DNA of 64,000 nt from NCBI GenBank assembly GCA_932521025.1, contig OW051473.1, positions 4,712,001 through 4,776,000 of the forward strand. The letters run 5' to 3'. The position numbers were made by a program, and so were the translations under genes. Of the stretch, positions 1 through 10,613 are shown piece by piece. The DNA is from Oscheius onirici. Its lineage: Eukaryota; Nematoda; Chromadorea; Rhabditida; Rhabditidae. The notes below the pieces were generated by a model. The model searched no databases, was not told the DNA's origin, and saw nothing but the letters and a program-made list of their open reading frames with translations. Within the stretch, counting starts at the first letter, position 1, and the number at the start of each line of letters is the position of its first letter.

Positions 1-265
1 GCTCAGGACTACCAGAAGAAGAAGAACGTTCTGTCATTGAGACTACCAGTAGGAGCGGAATATCTGTTGCAGTGCGCTAGCGAGGTATTGTTTAGGCAAA
101 ATACAAACATTTACTGAATATTTGCAGGATGACATGCAGAGATGGCTACGAGAACTGCAGATTGCAACGGGACAGGTTCAGGAGGAGATTACTCGATCAC
201 AAACTCTTCCGGAGACGACACAGGCGAAGAAAAAAGGCGGCTTCTTCTCAAGGAGCAAGAAATAA
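1..265 (+). CDS. unc-70: Beta-spectrin C-terminal end (partial, 5' end outside window)
   Basis: Two exons are visible, 1-84 and 128-265, joined in phase 0 across a 43-nt intron. They encode the last part of a spectrin beta-chain pleckstrin-homology domain. The segment KKKNVLSLRLPVGAEYLL is a PH strand pair, and MQRWLRELQ is the terminal PH helix with its conserved tryptophan. A short linker and a lysine-rich tail ending KKGGFFSRSKK follow. Beta-spectrin cross-links actin under the plasma membrane and the PH domain binds phosphoinositides. The closest match I know is C. elegans UNC-70 rather than the heavy chain SMA-1, because of the PH domain followed by this short tail. A possible poly(A) signal lies about 610 nt after the stop. 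Confidence 0.85.
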
Positions 266-1056
266 GCCCGACGTCTCTCATCACCACCTGTACACATGAT
301 CTACGGTTTTTTGACTTCCAAAATGTTATATAGGCACTGTTTCTTTTATTCCCTATTTGCAATTGCTGCATCTCTTCCCCATATACTAGTCCCCAGGCGG
401 GTAACCTTCCTTACACTTTTTGGTTAGCTAACCCACCACAGGCACTAGTTCCTTCTGTTTGCAGTTTGGACTCCCAGGGCTCTCCCTGATATGCATCGAT
501 TGAGCTAACTCTGCCGTACTAACGTATTAACGCACTTAGAACGCAGAACACGGCCTTCTTTCCGGAGAAGCCTGGGTAGTTTGGATAGTTTTTGAAATTT
601 TCCATCCCCGAATTCTTTCGTCTGGTATCTCCTTTTCTTCACTGCCTTTCTTTATATTTATTGTTGCCCACAGCTGCAGCAAGGGCCCCAAGAATTTTTA
701 GCATAAAATTCGCTAGCCGGACTGCCCTAGTGTTTCTGCTCGCGTTTCTTCCTACTACTAACATGTTTCTTTAGTCGGTTTCAGAGAGCTTTTCGTGTGC
801 TATTTCGCCTTTAAGAGTGCGGCTGTACTGTTGCAGACCGTATTATAGCTTTTTCTCTATTATATTCATGTTATAATAAAGAATTCAATCATATTGGCTC
901 TTACTTCAACTCATTAAAACGACAGATAGTTTTTTTTGAATTGGTGCTCGAGATGAACGCTTCGCATTAATATTTATTATGCTTCATTGCAGAGGAAGTA
1001 CAGCTCACTCGGATCAATGTAATCACAGGGCGCGATGCCAGAGAAGTTATGACAAT
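266..1056. other. Convergent 3' UTR region of beta-spectrin and G alpha genes
   Basis: No coding signal is evident on either strand. The stretch separates the beta-spectrin stop from the stop of the minus-strand G alpha gene and is AT-rich towards the right. It presumably holds both 3' UTRs. Confidence 0.6.
875..880 (+). terminator. Possible polyadenylation signal of beta-spectrin
   Basis: An AATAAA hexamer lies in an AT-rich run downstream of the beta-spectrin stop. It implies a 3' UTR of about 620 nt, which is long but possible. Confidence 0.45.
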
Positions 1057-2661
1057 TCAATATAGTCCACAGCCTTTAAGTTTGGAGGATAGAATGGTGT
1101 CCAAGACACTGTCCAATACAAATTGAACCTAAAAATTCGATTAGTTTTGCAAACTATCAATGTACCTGTCCAGTGTCTGTAGCACACGTTCTATGACAGT
1201 ATATCTGTTTATCTGGATTGTTATTGCACTCGTTGAACTTTCTTTCAATATATTTTGCTCCATCCTCGAAATTTTCAGCCCCTAAAGTCTGATGTCAGAT
1301 TCGGTGAATAGGATTAGTACCGTTGTAGTTTGGAAATGCTACCCTTAATGATTTTCCTGTCTTTCCGATCTTCTGCTCGAAAATGTCTTTTTTGTTGAGG
1401 AATAGTATAACTGACGTATTGGTGAAGAATCTATTGTTTATAACTTGTTTGAAAAGTTGAAGTGATTCTAGCATGCGATTCTAAAGTTTGTTTACTTTAT
1501 TAAAAGAAAAGCAAGTTACCGTAAGATTGTCTTCTTCGAGAACCTGATCATATTCACTCAAAGATGCCACATAAATAATCGCTTTCGCATCGTCAAAACA
1601 ATGAATCCATTTTTTCCTCTGGGATCGCTGACCACCCACATCGAAAACCCTTAAATATAGTGTGTATAAAGTTAAGTTAAACCAAAAACCTCCAGACCTT
1701 CTCTTTCATCATAAAAGTGACCTCGATTACTCCCTGAGTTGCGATTCTCATTCTCAGAATGTCTTCCTGTGTGGGAACAAAATCCGATTGATAAATCCGG
1801 TCGAGATTTTGAAAGAAACTGAAATTGTGTCTTAATGAACAAGCTACAAATGTCAAATACTATTCAGCTGAATCGTGCAGATAGAAATCGTCTTTTTGTT
1901 TGAAGGCTGCTTGAACACCTGCATCTCTCCAAAGACTTTTAACTGCACTGAAAATGGAAATTGAATACATTTGTACTAGCAAGCGTACGTATAAGTTTCT
2001 TCTGTCAGTGGTTGTGATTCCTGTTTAGCCTCGAGGATCTTGATTATTAACCTGTAATGGACCTAAATATAGAAAGTTATTACAGACAGGACAAATATAT
2101 TACCTCATTGTCAGCATTCTGGAATGGAATCTGTAGTTTGGCCATTCCATTCAGAAGGGCACCCATGGACTGAATGACATTTGCACAGACTCCAAATTTC
2201 TTCTGATTCTGTTCTTCAAGAGAAAACCCGTTATCGTGAATAATCCTGAATTTTCGAAATTAACCAGAGAAAAGTTAAAAACTGACTTCATTTGTTTCAA
2301 AATGGTACTTTTCCCTGATTCACCAGCACCTGAAAAACAGAATAATAGAAGTGTTGTAGTTTCATTTTCACAAATGTTTTGGTGCAAAATTCATAGTACA
2401 ACCTCTCTATAAATGTCAGCGATCGGAAAAATGTGATCATTACGCTGAAAAAGCCAGCTAAAAAAGCTCTCGTGATCGTCGCGTAACTCGGTCTAATGAA
2501 AATATTTTCTGGGAAAACGAGGACAATATTATTATGAGAAACTCACCTAGTAGTAAAAGTTTGATAATGGTTTCTTCTGCTTTTTTGTCCTGTTCAAGTT
2601 GCACATTTATTTTCCTGCTTCTCTTGGACATTTCGGCCGAAGCCGAGTCGCAATTGCCCAT
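1057..2661 (-). CDS. Heterotrimeric G protein alpha subunit (nematode GPA class)
   Basis: Ten exons give a 355-residue G alpha: 2661-2547, 2329-2287, 2245-2104, 2062-1989, 1947-1861, 1818-1690, 1649-1520, 1480-1321, 1281-1166 and 1128-1057. The start MGNC suits myristoylation plus palmitoylation. Guanine-nucleotide motifs are intact: P-loop GAGESGKST (about residue 39), switch I with Arg and Thr in [26 protein letters not shown] and TCATDT. The C terminus GCGLY resembles the Gi/o class with its cysteine four from the end. Intron positions match those of odr-3 in this window except for one extra intron that splits the 161-nt fourth exon into 74 and 87 nt. It probably couples a receptor to signalling in sensory neurons. 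I cannot name the exact C. elegans gpa orthologue. Confidence 0.9.
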
Positions 2662-5588
2662 TTCGTACTCTCCTCTGCTCACCTTATGTTGCTGAAATTC
2701 ATTATTACGTGCCAGTATGCGACTAATGCATTTAGAGAGAAATAAACTCAATAAATAGATCACGGTGGAGTGAAAGCTTAGTGTCGAAAGAATGACATGG
2801 CTGAAACTTCGATCAACGGAAGGTGCAACAAAATTTGATGAGTTAACTTAAAACGAAGGCGTATTGGCATGAATATATGGGTATGGGAATCTGGCCAGAA
2901 AGTTCAATTATAGAGGAAGTGAAAAGGTCGTTACAGGAAATTTGTTCTTTGGTTCTTGGAATTTATCATACTTCCTAAGATCGTTGTTTGAGTGTTCACA
3001 AAATGATTGTAATTCGGCCAGGAAAGATTAACCGACAGCCAAAGTTTCTTCCTCATCTAATTTTCTGTTAACGGCCAATGACGCTAATTTTATGTTATTA
3101 CATTTTCACTAGGTTGCTCATTGGAAATTTCGTCAATTGTTGCATCCGAACGTAGGCGGAAGCTACAATTTTGACCAGCAGCATCATGTAACGATACGCT
3201 GAAGCTGTCAAGTGATAGTTAGAGATTGGCCAACTGTTCAGTAGCATCACTTCTGACAAACAAGCTTACTTTTCGAAATGCTTAATGCTAAAGATAGTGA
3301 ATGTACTGGCACTTTATTCCTAAAGCAAAATAAGAAGAGAGCAACGATTGGTGGTAGTTCTCAGCCTGGATAGGATTACTCTATCATAAAATATGCTGCT
3401 GCCCTTCATTTTATGAGCAGTCTGAGACCTGAACACAGTGTGCTTAACGAGGTAATAGAACAAAATCTACTGGCTTAATTATGAAGGTAATTGTTGGTTC
3501 CGCAGTTATGAAACCAGACAACACATTGAGAAGTTGCTAACACGGAACAATGATACTGCATTACAATTGACGTATAGCAGAACAGTTTACGAGCTCAACT
3601 TTGGAAGATCATAGCTTGAGTCGGAATACAAATAATAAAACTAATTACCGCCTTCCGGAAGAGTGAGTGTACTGGCTAAGCCTTTCAGAAAGTTTTCTCG
3701 TAATTAATTATTATGGCCTTTTCATCGGAACTTAAGAAAAGTTCATGAGTACCCGGCAATCAGCTTTCAGAAAAATACGAAGAGAAGAAGGTAGAGACAT
3801 TGCCGGAACAGACTAATAACGGGTCTCCTGGAAGAGAGATCGTTGTGTGAAGAAGATCTACATGGCCCTATTGTGAAAGTAAAAAGTATGCTCTATGCAT
3901 GAACAATGAACACCGCAGAGACAAAACCGAAGGTAGGTTCGGTTGCTGAGCGACGCCTGGTAATCACCTCCCGCCAGGCAAGCAAATCTGTGACGTCCGC
4001 CTTCCCACGATCAAAGACAGATGTTGATCAAAAGAGACCGACCTAGGACATGGAGATTAAATCCGGGAAGAAAGCAGTCAGAAGTAGCAAAACAAAATAC
4101 TCAAAGCAAACATCTTGTACTACTATTTCAGATTCTTTCCCTCTGGAGTTCAAAACATCGTAGCCTACTCATCTTTCATAGAACGAGAAATTTCAAAGAA
4201 GGAAGACACAAGATCATTTGCTGCTCTGAAAAAAACCGAGTTTAAATTAAAGATTCAAAAGTGGATATATGAGCGCATCAGCCTTAAAAAGGGCTAGGGA
4301 TGAGGAAGTGGCCTTGAATAAAAACAAACATTGCCTAACAAGGAACAAGTCAGGTTGATGAGTAAGGTAGCGCGTAAAATAATAGAAACGATTCTTATGC
4401 TGCGGTTAAAAAGATATCAGCAGCCAAGACATTCGCACAACATTTGTGTTGAATACGGTAACCCCATAAATTAAAGGAGATACCAACATGTTAACTAATT
4501 GCTGCCGATTGAAAACTGCTCGTCAAGAACCCAACAGTTTTCAAAATTCAGTTTTTGATTACTATAAATTCACGTTTTACTCATCACTGAAAAAGCTCAA
4601 AATTATTGACCAACATTATGAGTTTTTATTAGTCTCCCTACAACAGAAAGGTTTTCAGGGACAGTCACACATAGTAGTTGATAACAGCTCAGGTTCTATT
4701 CTCGTTTTGGCATTTCATTGGATTCTGATGTAAGAGGAGTAGACGTTGTGAGGAGAAAAAAAACTGAAAATGGAAAAGAAGATTCTAGACAGATACTGAA
4801 AAAAATAAATTTTATAGAAAATACAGACCCAGCAGTCGAAGATCTTCCTCTACGAGAAGATGCCCTAATTAGGTTGACAGAAGGATGCAAATTGCGACCA
4901 AAAAGTTGCCCTCTTTTCCAGAGCAGCACAAACGCCTTGTTCGTACAGTTACTCCAAATAGACAAAAACAGGGTGATGTATTAGGTTTTTGTCTTGGGCT
5001 AAGATCCTTGTAAATTGAATCTGTGGGAAAAGCTTTTGAAATTCTCATCATTTGTTCCTATGCATGCTTTCCGGTCGGAAATTACTAATTTCCTCTGGAA
5101 GGCAAGGAAGCATCTATCTAGCTCTTTGAGAGACTCTTTTTGAACAGAATCTTCCGCTGTCGTGCTAGCGATAAGCATACTCATACCCGCTTTTCCTTGA
5201 ATCACTCTAGGGCATGTTGTCCGGAAGACCACTATCGGGATGGTATGTGCAGGTGATGCGGGTGGTTTTATCGCGTATACACTGTCCCCACAATCCGCTC
5301 ATCCTCCCTGTTAGCCTTTCGGCATAGTAAAAACTACAGCCGCTAACGGCTCTTTACCGGTTTGTTTGTTTATCGACAACTATATATTGTTGTGATGATA
5401 TATTGTATCCTAGGAGTTATTTTGAGGACTCACTTGAATGTTTTATTAACTAAGTACAAAAAACATTCTCGCAATCTTTCACTTTTATGCTATTTTGCGA
5501 ATCGGTAAACATATTGTGTCTCTTTCGCACTTCCTATGATAAGAAGCTCATAAAATTCATTTGAATTTTAGGTCACCACGATCCCAGA
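2662..5588. other. Intergenic region between divergent G alpha and caveolin genes
   Basis: About 2.9 kb without a supported gene. Open frames here are short, lack splice-site support and show no motif I recognise. It should contain the promoters of both flanking genes. The TTTTAG just upstream of the caveolin ATG could be a splice-leader acceptor. Confidence 0.55.
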
Positions 5589-6663
5589 ATGTCGGACGGA
5601 AATGGCAGTCATCATTCTTCCATCGAACATATGGATAAGGCTCATTACGATGTTCCAGTTGACGAGTATGTTTCTACGTTGTTCTTAATCTTTAACTTCA
5701 AGGCAACCTCCGATTCCAACTGCACCTCAATTGGAACCTCAAACAAGTATCCACGAAGCCCACGAGCAGAAAAAGTCAGATGAAAATCCGCTACCAGTGC
5801 CACCTTATCCAGAAAGAGGACAGACTATCAATGATCAGGTCGCATTTGACTTTTCGTAAGTGTTCAAAGTTTTGAAAATCTCGTTCTTTCAGCTTGAATC
5901 AGGCTGATGATGTTGCTACTTTCAAGCTCGACCTCAATGACAGAGATCCTTATAAGCAAAATCAGGGGCTCAAGGTTCTTTGATCAATGAAACAATTTCT
6001 GAATGAAGAGTTCATAGTGGCAGTGAGAGCACGGACTTTTGTTCGCTTAGGCAAACGTAAAATGTAAAAATCAGTCGAAAAAGTGGCGCATTGCTCGTCT
6101 AGAAACTGACAATAATCTCTTTGTTCTTTAAATAATTTTATATTCAAACTCAAACAGTTGTGTTTAGTCTTGAAAATGTGCTGCTATTAACTTTCCATTT
6201 CAGACCGGGTTCTTGGAAGTGTTTGCTGAGCCAGACCCAACTTACCACAGTATTGCGTGTGTTTGGACCTTTAGTTTTAGAGTAAGTTGTACAAGTTTTA
6301 CCTGAAGCACTGTTTTAGACCTTCGAAATCACAAGGATTTACGTCTACAAGATTCTTACTCACATCCTTGCACTTCCGGTAGCCTTGTTCATGGGAATAT
6401 TCTTTGCGTTGGCGACCTTTTTCCATATTTTTGGATAATCAAGGTGAAAATATTATAAACCGAAAAGAATTTCCTTCCAGCCATTGATTCGTCTCCTTCG
6501 TATTGGACTTCAGCAGATTTTCATTGTTTGGCCAATGATTCTAATTTACATGGTTCGACCGTGCTTCTATTCTGTGGGAGCAGTCTTCAGCACCTTCCGT
6601 CTTCACCAAACGAAAGGACCAATAGTAAAAGAACCATGGATGGTTTTGGTAGAAAGACCATAA
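5589..6663 (+). CDS. Caveolin with an apparent frameshift in exon 5
   Basis: Six exons: 5589-5665, 5703-5855, 5893-5974, 6204-6281, 6319-6443 and 6481-6663. The N-terminal half is hydrophilic and proline-rich. Then come the conserved LDLNDRDP segment, the scaffolding-type region FLEVFAEPDPTYHS, a long hydrophobic hairpin (ILALPVALFMGILFALATFF) and a caveolin C-terminal tail ending PWMVLVERP. Caveolins coat and curve plasma-membrane invaginations. Exon 5 is 125 nt although both flanking junctions are phase 0, so the frame breaks at a five-T run near 6427-6432; as written, a TAA stop follows FFHIFG. One more T, or two fewer, would reopen the frame at the expected place. This is either an assembly error or a broken allele. 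C. elegans has cav-1 and cav-2; I cannot decide which this is. Confidence 0.8.
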
Positions 6664-8555
6664 TGATTCCTATACTTTGCTTGGGTTACGAAGCTAATAA
6701 AACTTATCTTTATAAAACCGACAGTATATATTTGAAACACAATTTATGCTAGTTTGTTGCTTTACAGCCCTTCAAAAATGAGGAAGGTTTCAAATTTGGG
6801 GCTCTTTACAATTTAGTTTACACACTGAGTTGAAACTTATTCACAATACGCACAACTTACTACTGCGACAGTCGAGCAACAAACATTTCATTCTAAAACA
6901 ACATAATCTGCAAACCCATGTTTGATATAGCTTTAGACAACGTTCTTAGATCCTAGCTTGTTTTCAAATTCAAAGTATAGCTTAAGACATAAAAACAGGA
7001 CCATTCGTGCCGCAAGATACGACTCTGTTAATTGTACCTCATCCGGGGAACATCAAAAACAATAACAACCGTTAGTTTTCGAGTCTTTTTATGTAATTCG
7101 GTTATCCAATTCTCGGATATGTCATTCGAAAAGTTCAATTTGTTGGACGAAAAATTGAACATTTTCTCTCTAGATCTATGCAAACAGTTTGTAGCTTCGG
7201 GAACAATGCTGGACTATGTCAAAATCATTTGGCATAGTCAACACTGATTACCGGTTGCCCGGCGGCCGCCTCATATTAAAAACATTGGCTTGCGAGTCTT
7301 TGTTCAACCAGAACCAGACATATTCAGTTTTTTCTTAACTTACAGACTAAAACTTAATAGGAAGCATTATCTTGCATCTTCTTCGATTCTTGCCTATAAT
7401 TCCTATTTTCCCTTCCAACCCTATCGTAAGAGGAATAGTAATCAGGCAGTATGCTCTTTGATTATGTATATCTTCTTTCGGCGGAACCGAAATTTTTGTT
7501 GTCTGCTCTCTTGATTCATCTTAACTGACGTGACTGAGGCGGTGATTTTATGAAGAAAACATTATGAATATGCCCTTCCAATTTGGTTTCCGTAGTCGAA
7601 ACACGGTTTGTACAAATGAAACGTCTTTGGGGTTCTTCCCTTTCTGTTCCCGCCGTTGTGAATAAGCGAGATTTTTCCTTTTTGCTGAAAATATCATTGT
7701 TCCAATTGAATTAATATCAGTGGTTTTACCCTCTGCAAATGCACGTTAGTTCCGAAGTTTTCAACCTTTTCCACTCGGAATACGACTTCTTTGGACCGAA
7801 CTACTGCTAATCAACCTTCTTATTTAGTAGTCAGCTATAAAATTTCGCGCCGACTAACCACAGTTCAACGATTAAGTTATAGCCAATGTGATACTGCCGG
7901 ACAACCTCAACCATCAGATAGCGGTATCCATAGCCTATTTTGTCATTCAAAGCATGAAAAATTTCTATTCAGGTCACCATGTTTGTCGTTCCTTCTCGTT
8001 TCTGTACATTTTACGTAATAGATTACGTCCCAGGGGGATTGCTTAAATGGCAACGTTTATTTCAACTCTCTCTTACTCATTCCGTGTAACCGGAAGAATT
8101 TGATGAAATCACCAGTTTTCTTTAAATTTACTACCTTGTGAACATAGATTTTAAGACGCTGGTAGCGCAGCTGATACTGCGGCGGCAAATTAACTTCTAT
8201 CGAATAAGCTTTCAAGACTGCTCTACTCTTTCAGGTTTTTGTCTCTAATCCGAGCACTGCACTTTGAATCTTCTTGGGGTCAATAATATGTAACACCTTC
8301 TTTTTACTCTGTTAACTTATACCAGTGAGTCGAACTGCTATTTGTGCAAGTAATTTGTTTACAATTTTCCCACGAACATGCACGAAGTGGGTGGTTTTCC
8401 ATTTTGTAGCCTAATGTTGAAGGCGTTATCAAGGAGGCGTGGTCTTTAGAGGTTGACCCTCTGTAGGATCTGTAGCTTAAAAAATTCACTGTATCAAATA
8501 TTTTTTGAATACATGATACTCTTTTCCGTTATAATCTAACTCAAAAATATTTTAG
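6664..8555. other. Intergenic region upstream of odr-3
   Basis: About 1.9 kb with no supported gene. Plus-strand open frames of 60-75 codons have no splice support or recognisable motif. It should hold the caveolin 3' UTR and the odr-3 promoter. Confidence 0.55.
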
Positions 8556-10209
8556 ATGGGTTCATGCCAAACCAAAGAAAACGCAGAGAATGCGGCAAGA
8601 AACAAGGAGATTGAGAAACAGCTGAATGCTGACAAACGGGCAGCTAACAGCATAGTTAAACTTCTTTTGCTCGGTGAGTTCTTTAGGTATTTCTTCACAT
8701 TTTTTGTGATGAACCCAACTGATTAGCAGCTGACTAAGTGCGTCAACCAGGACAGCTGGCGAATGTTTAATTTTTCAATTACTACCACTGATATCAGTAT
8801 CGACAACAGAAGTATCGCTAGACAAAACAAACTTTTCAGGTGCCGGAGAATGTGGAAAATCTACAGTACTCAAACAGATGCAGTACGTATAAAGTTGAAA
8901 ACAAGACAATTGAATCTGTTCAGGATTCTTCACAGCAATGGTTTCACGGAAGAGGAAATCAACGAGAAGAAAGCTGTCATTTACAGTAACACAGTGGCTT
9001 CCATGTGCAGCATATTGAGGGCTATGGAGAATACCTTGAAAATTCCTTTGGAGAACGCAGAAAGAGAGGTGGGACATAATTAAAAACTAAGGGCAATTGT
9101 TGTTTCAGGAACTTCGAAGCGTTGTGCTGAGGGTACAGGAAATGGGAGAAGAAATTGAGCCTTTGACAGAAGAGGTCACAAAAGCTGTTCACGAGTTGTG
9201 GCAAGATCCAGGAGTGAAGAAGGCGTACGAAATGCGCAGCGAGTTTCAATTGACCGACTCTGCTAAACAGTAAGGAGTATGGAGATTGGGTTAACCACAA
9301 TTTTTAGCTTTCTTGACTCCGTCTTGAGAATATCAGAACCTGGGTACAGACCGACTGAACAAGACATTTTGTATTCTCGAGTGGCGACAACAGGAGTCGT
9401 GGAAGTAAAGTTCAAAATCAAGGAACTGGACTTTAGGTTTGACCAACTAAGTTAGTACATTTCCTTTTCTTTGCAGGGTCTTCGATGTTGGTGGTCAACG
9501 ATCAGAGCGAAGAAAATGGATTCATTGCTTTGATAATGTTGAGTCTATCATATTTATTACCGCCATTAGTGAATATGACCAAGTCCTATTCGAGGATGAA
9601 TCTACTGTAAGTTTTGCACTGACAAGAATACACTTCCTCCAGAATCGAATGATCGAGTCAATGCAGCTTTTCAACTCTATTTGTAACAGTACTTGGTTTT
9701 TGACTACGGCGATGATCTTGTTCTTGAACAAAAAGGACTTGTTTATGGAGAAAATACAACGCGTCAACATTACCACTGCTTTTCCAGACTACGACGGTCA
9801 GACAAAAACAGGTCTTTGAAACAATGTTTCCAGGAGGACAAAATTACGACGAAGCGGTGGCATTCATCAAGTTCAAATTCTCCGAGCTTAATTTGAACCC
9901 GGACAAGAAGACCATCTACATGCACGAAACATGCGCCACTGACACTAATCGTTAGTTTTAAAGCTATTTTGAGAAATTTGTCACAAAGTGACAAACCTCA
10001 TGTTGTGGGAAGCTGAGCAGTTTAGATTACCAAATCGCTTGATTGTGCTCAGAAAAAATGTGTGTTAAACGACCATGACATTGTTTGTAGCGCAAACAAT
10101 CTTTCAAAAAAACCTTTGCATATATTCATTTTCAGAAGTGCAGCTCGTTATCTCAAGTGTGATCGATACCATCATTCAAAAGAATCTACAAAAGGCCGGA
10201 ATGATGTAA
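8556..10209 (+). CDS. odr-3: ODR-3-type G protein alpha subunit
   Basis: Nine exons give 356 residues, the length I recall for C. elegans ODR-3: 8556-8673, 8840-8882, 8924-9068, 9109-9269, 9308-9436, 9477-9606, 9643-9796, 9834-9950 and 10136-10209. The start [20 protein letters not shown] is very close to ODR-3, as is the end LQKAGMM, which has no cysteine four from the C terminus. The P-loop is GAGECGKST; other motifs are [18 protein letters not shown] and TCATDT. In C. elegans ODR-3 is the main G alpha for olfaction and nociception in AWA, AWB, AWC and ASH cilia and also shapes AWC cilia. An AG sits directly before the ATG (TTTTAG), suggesting splice-leader addition with almost no 5' UTR. 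Confidence 0.95.
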
Positions 10210-10613
10210 GCAGCCCCCTTGTTACTCACTTGCCGAATTGATGATTTCTCCCGTTCACATACTTCTCTTTTGTGATCTCATTTCCCCATGAGGTATCGAC
10301 GTTTCCTTCCCATGAATGAATCCTTTATATTACTGTTTGCGACAAAGTAGAAAGACTGATGAATAGCTTTGATTGAAAAGCGCCGGGGCATGATTGCGGA
10401 TCAGCTGTGCAACTATTTTCCGACTAACGCGATCAAACATTTTTTCCATGGAGATTCATTCAATTACGAAACCTTTTCACTCTGTCCTTGCTATTCAATT
10501 ATAGTATATGAAATTTTATGTTTTAACAAAGTTTTCTGTTGTTTGTTATCAGTTTCCTCATCTGTTTTGCTTGAATTATTTCCATTAGAAACGATTAAGT
10601 TTGTTTCAGTAAT
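10210..10613. other. Gap between odr-3 and the KCTD3-like gene
   Basis: 404 nt, AT-rich, no gene. It ends in GTTTGTTTCAG four bases before the next ATG, a good trans-splice acceptor. Both neighbours are on the plus strand, so they could be co-transcribed, but the spacing is larger than usual for a nematode operon. Confidence 0.45.
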
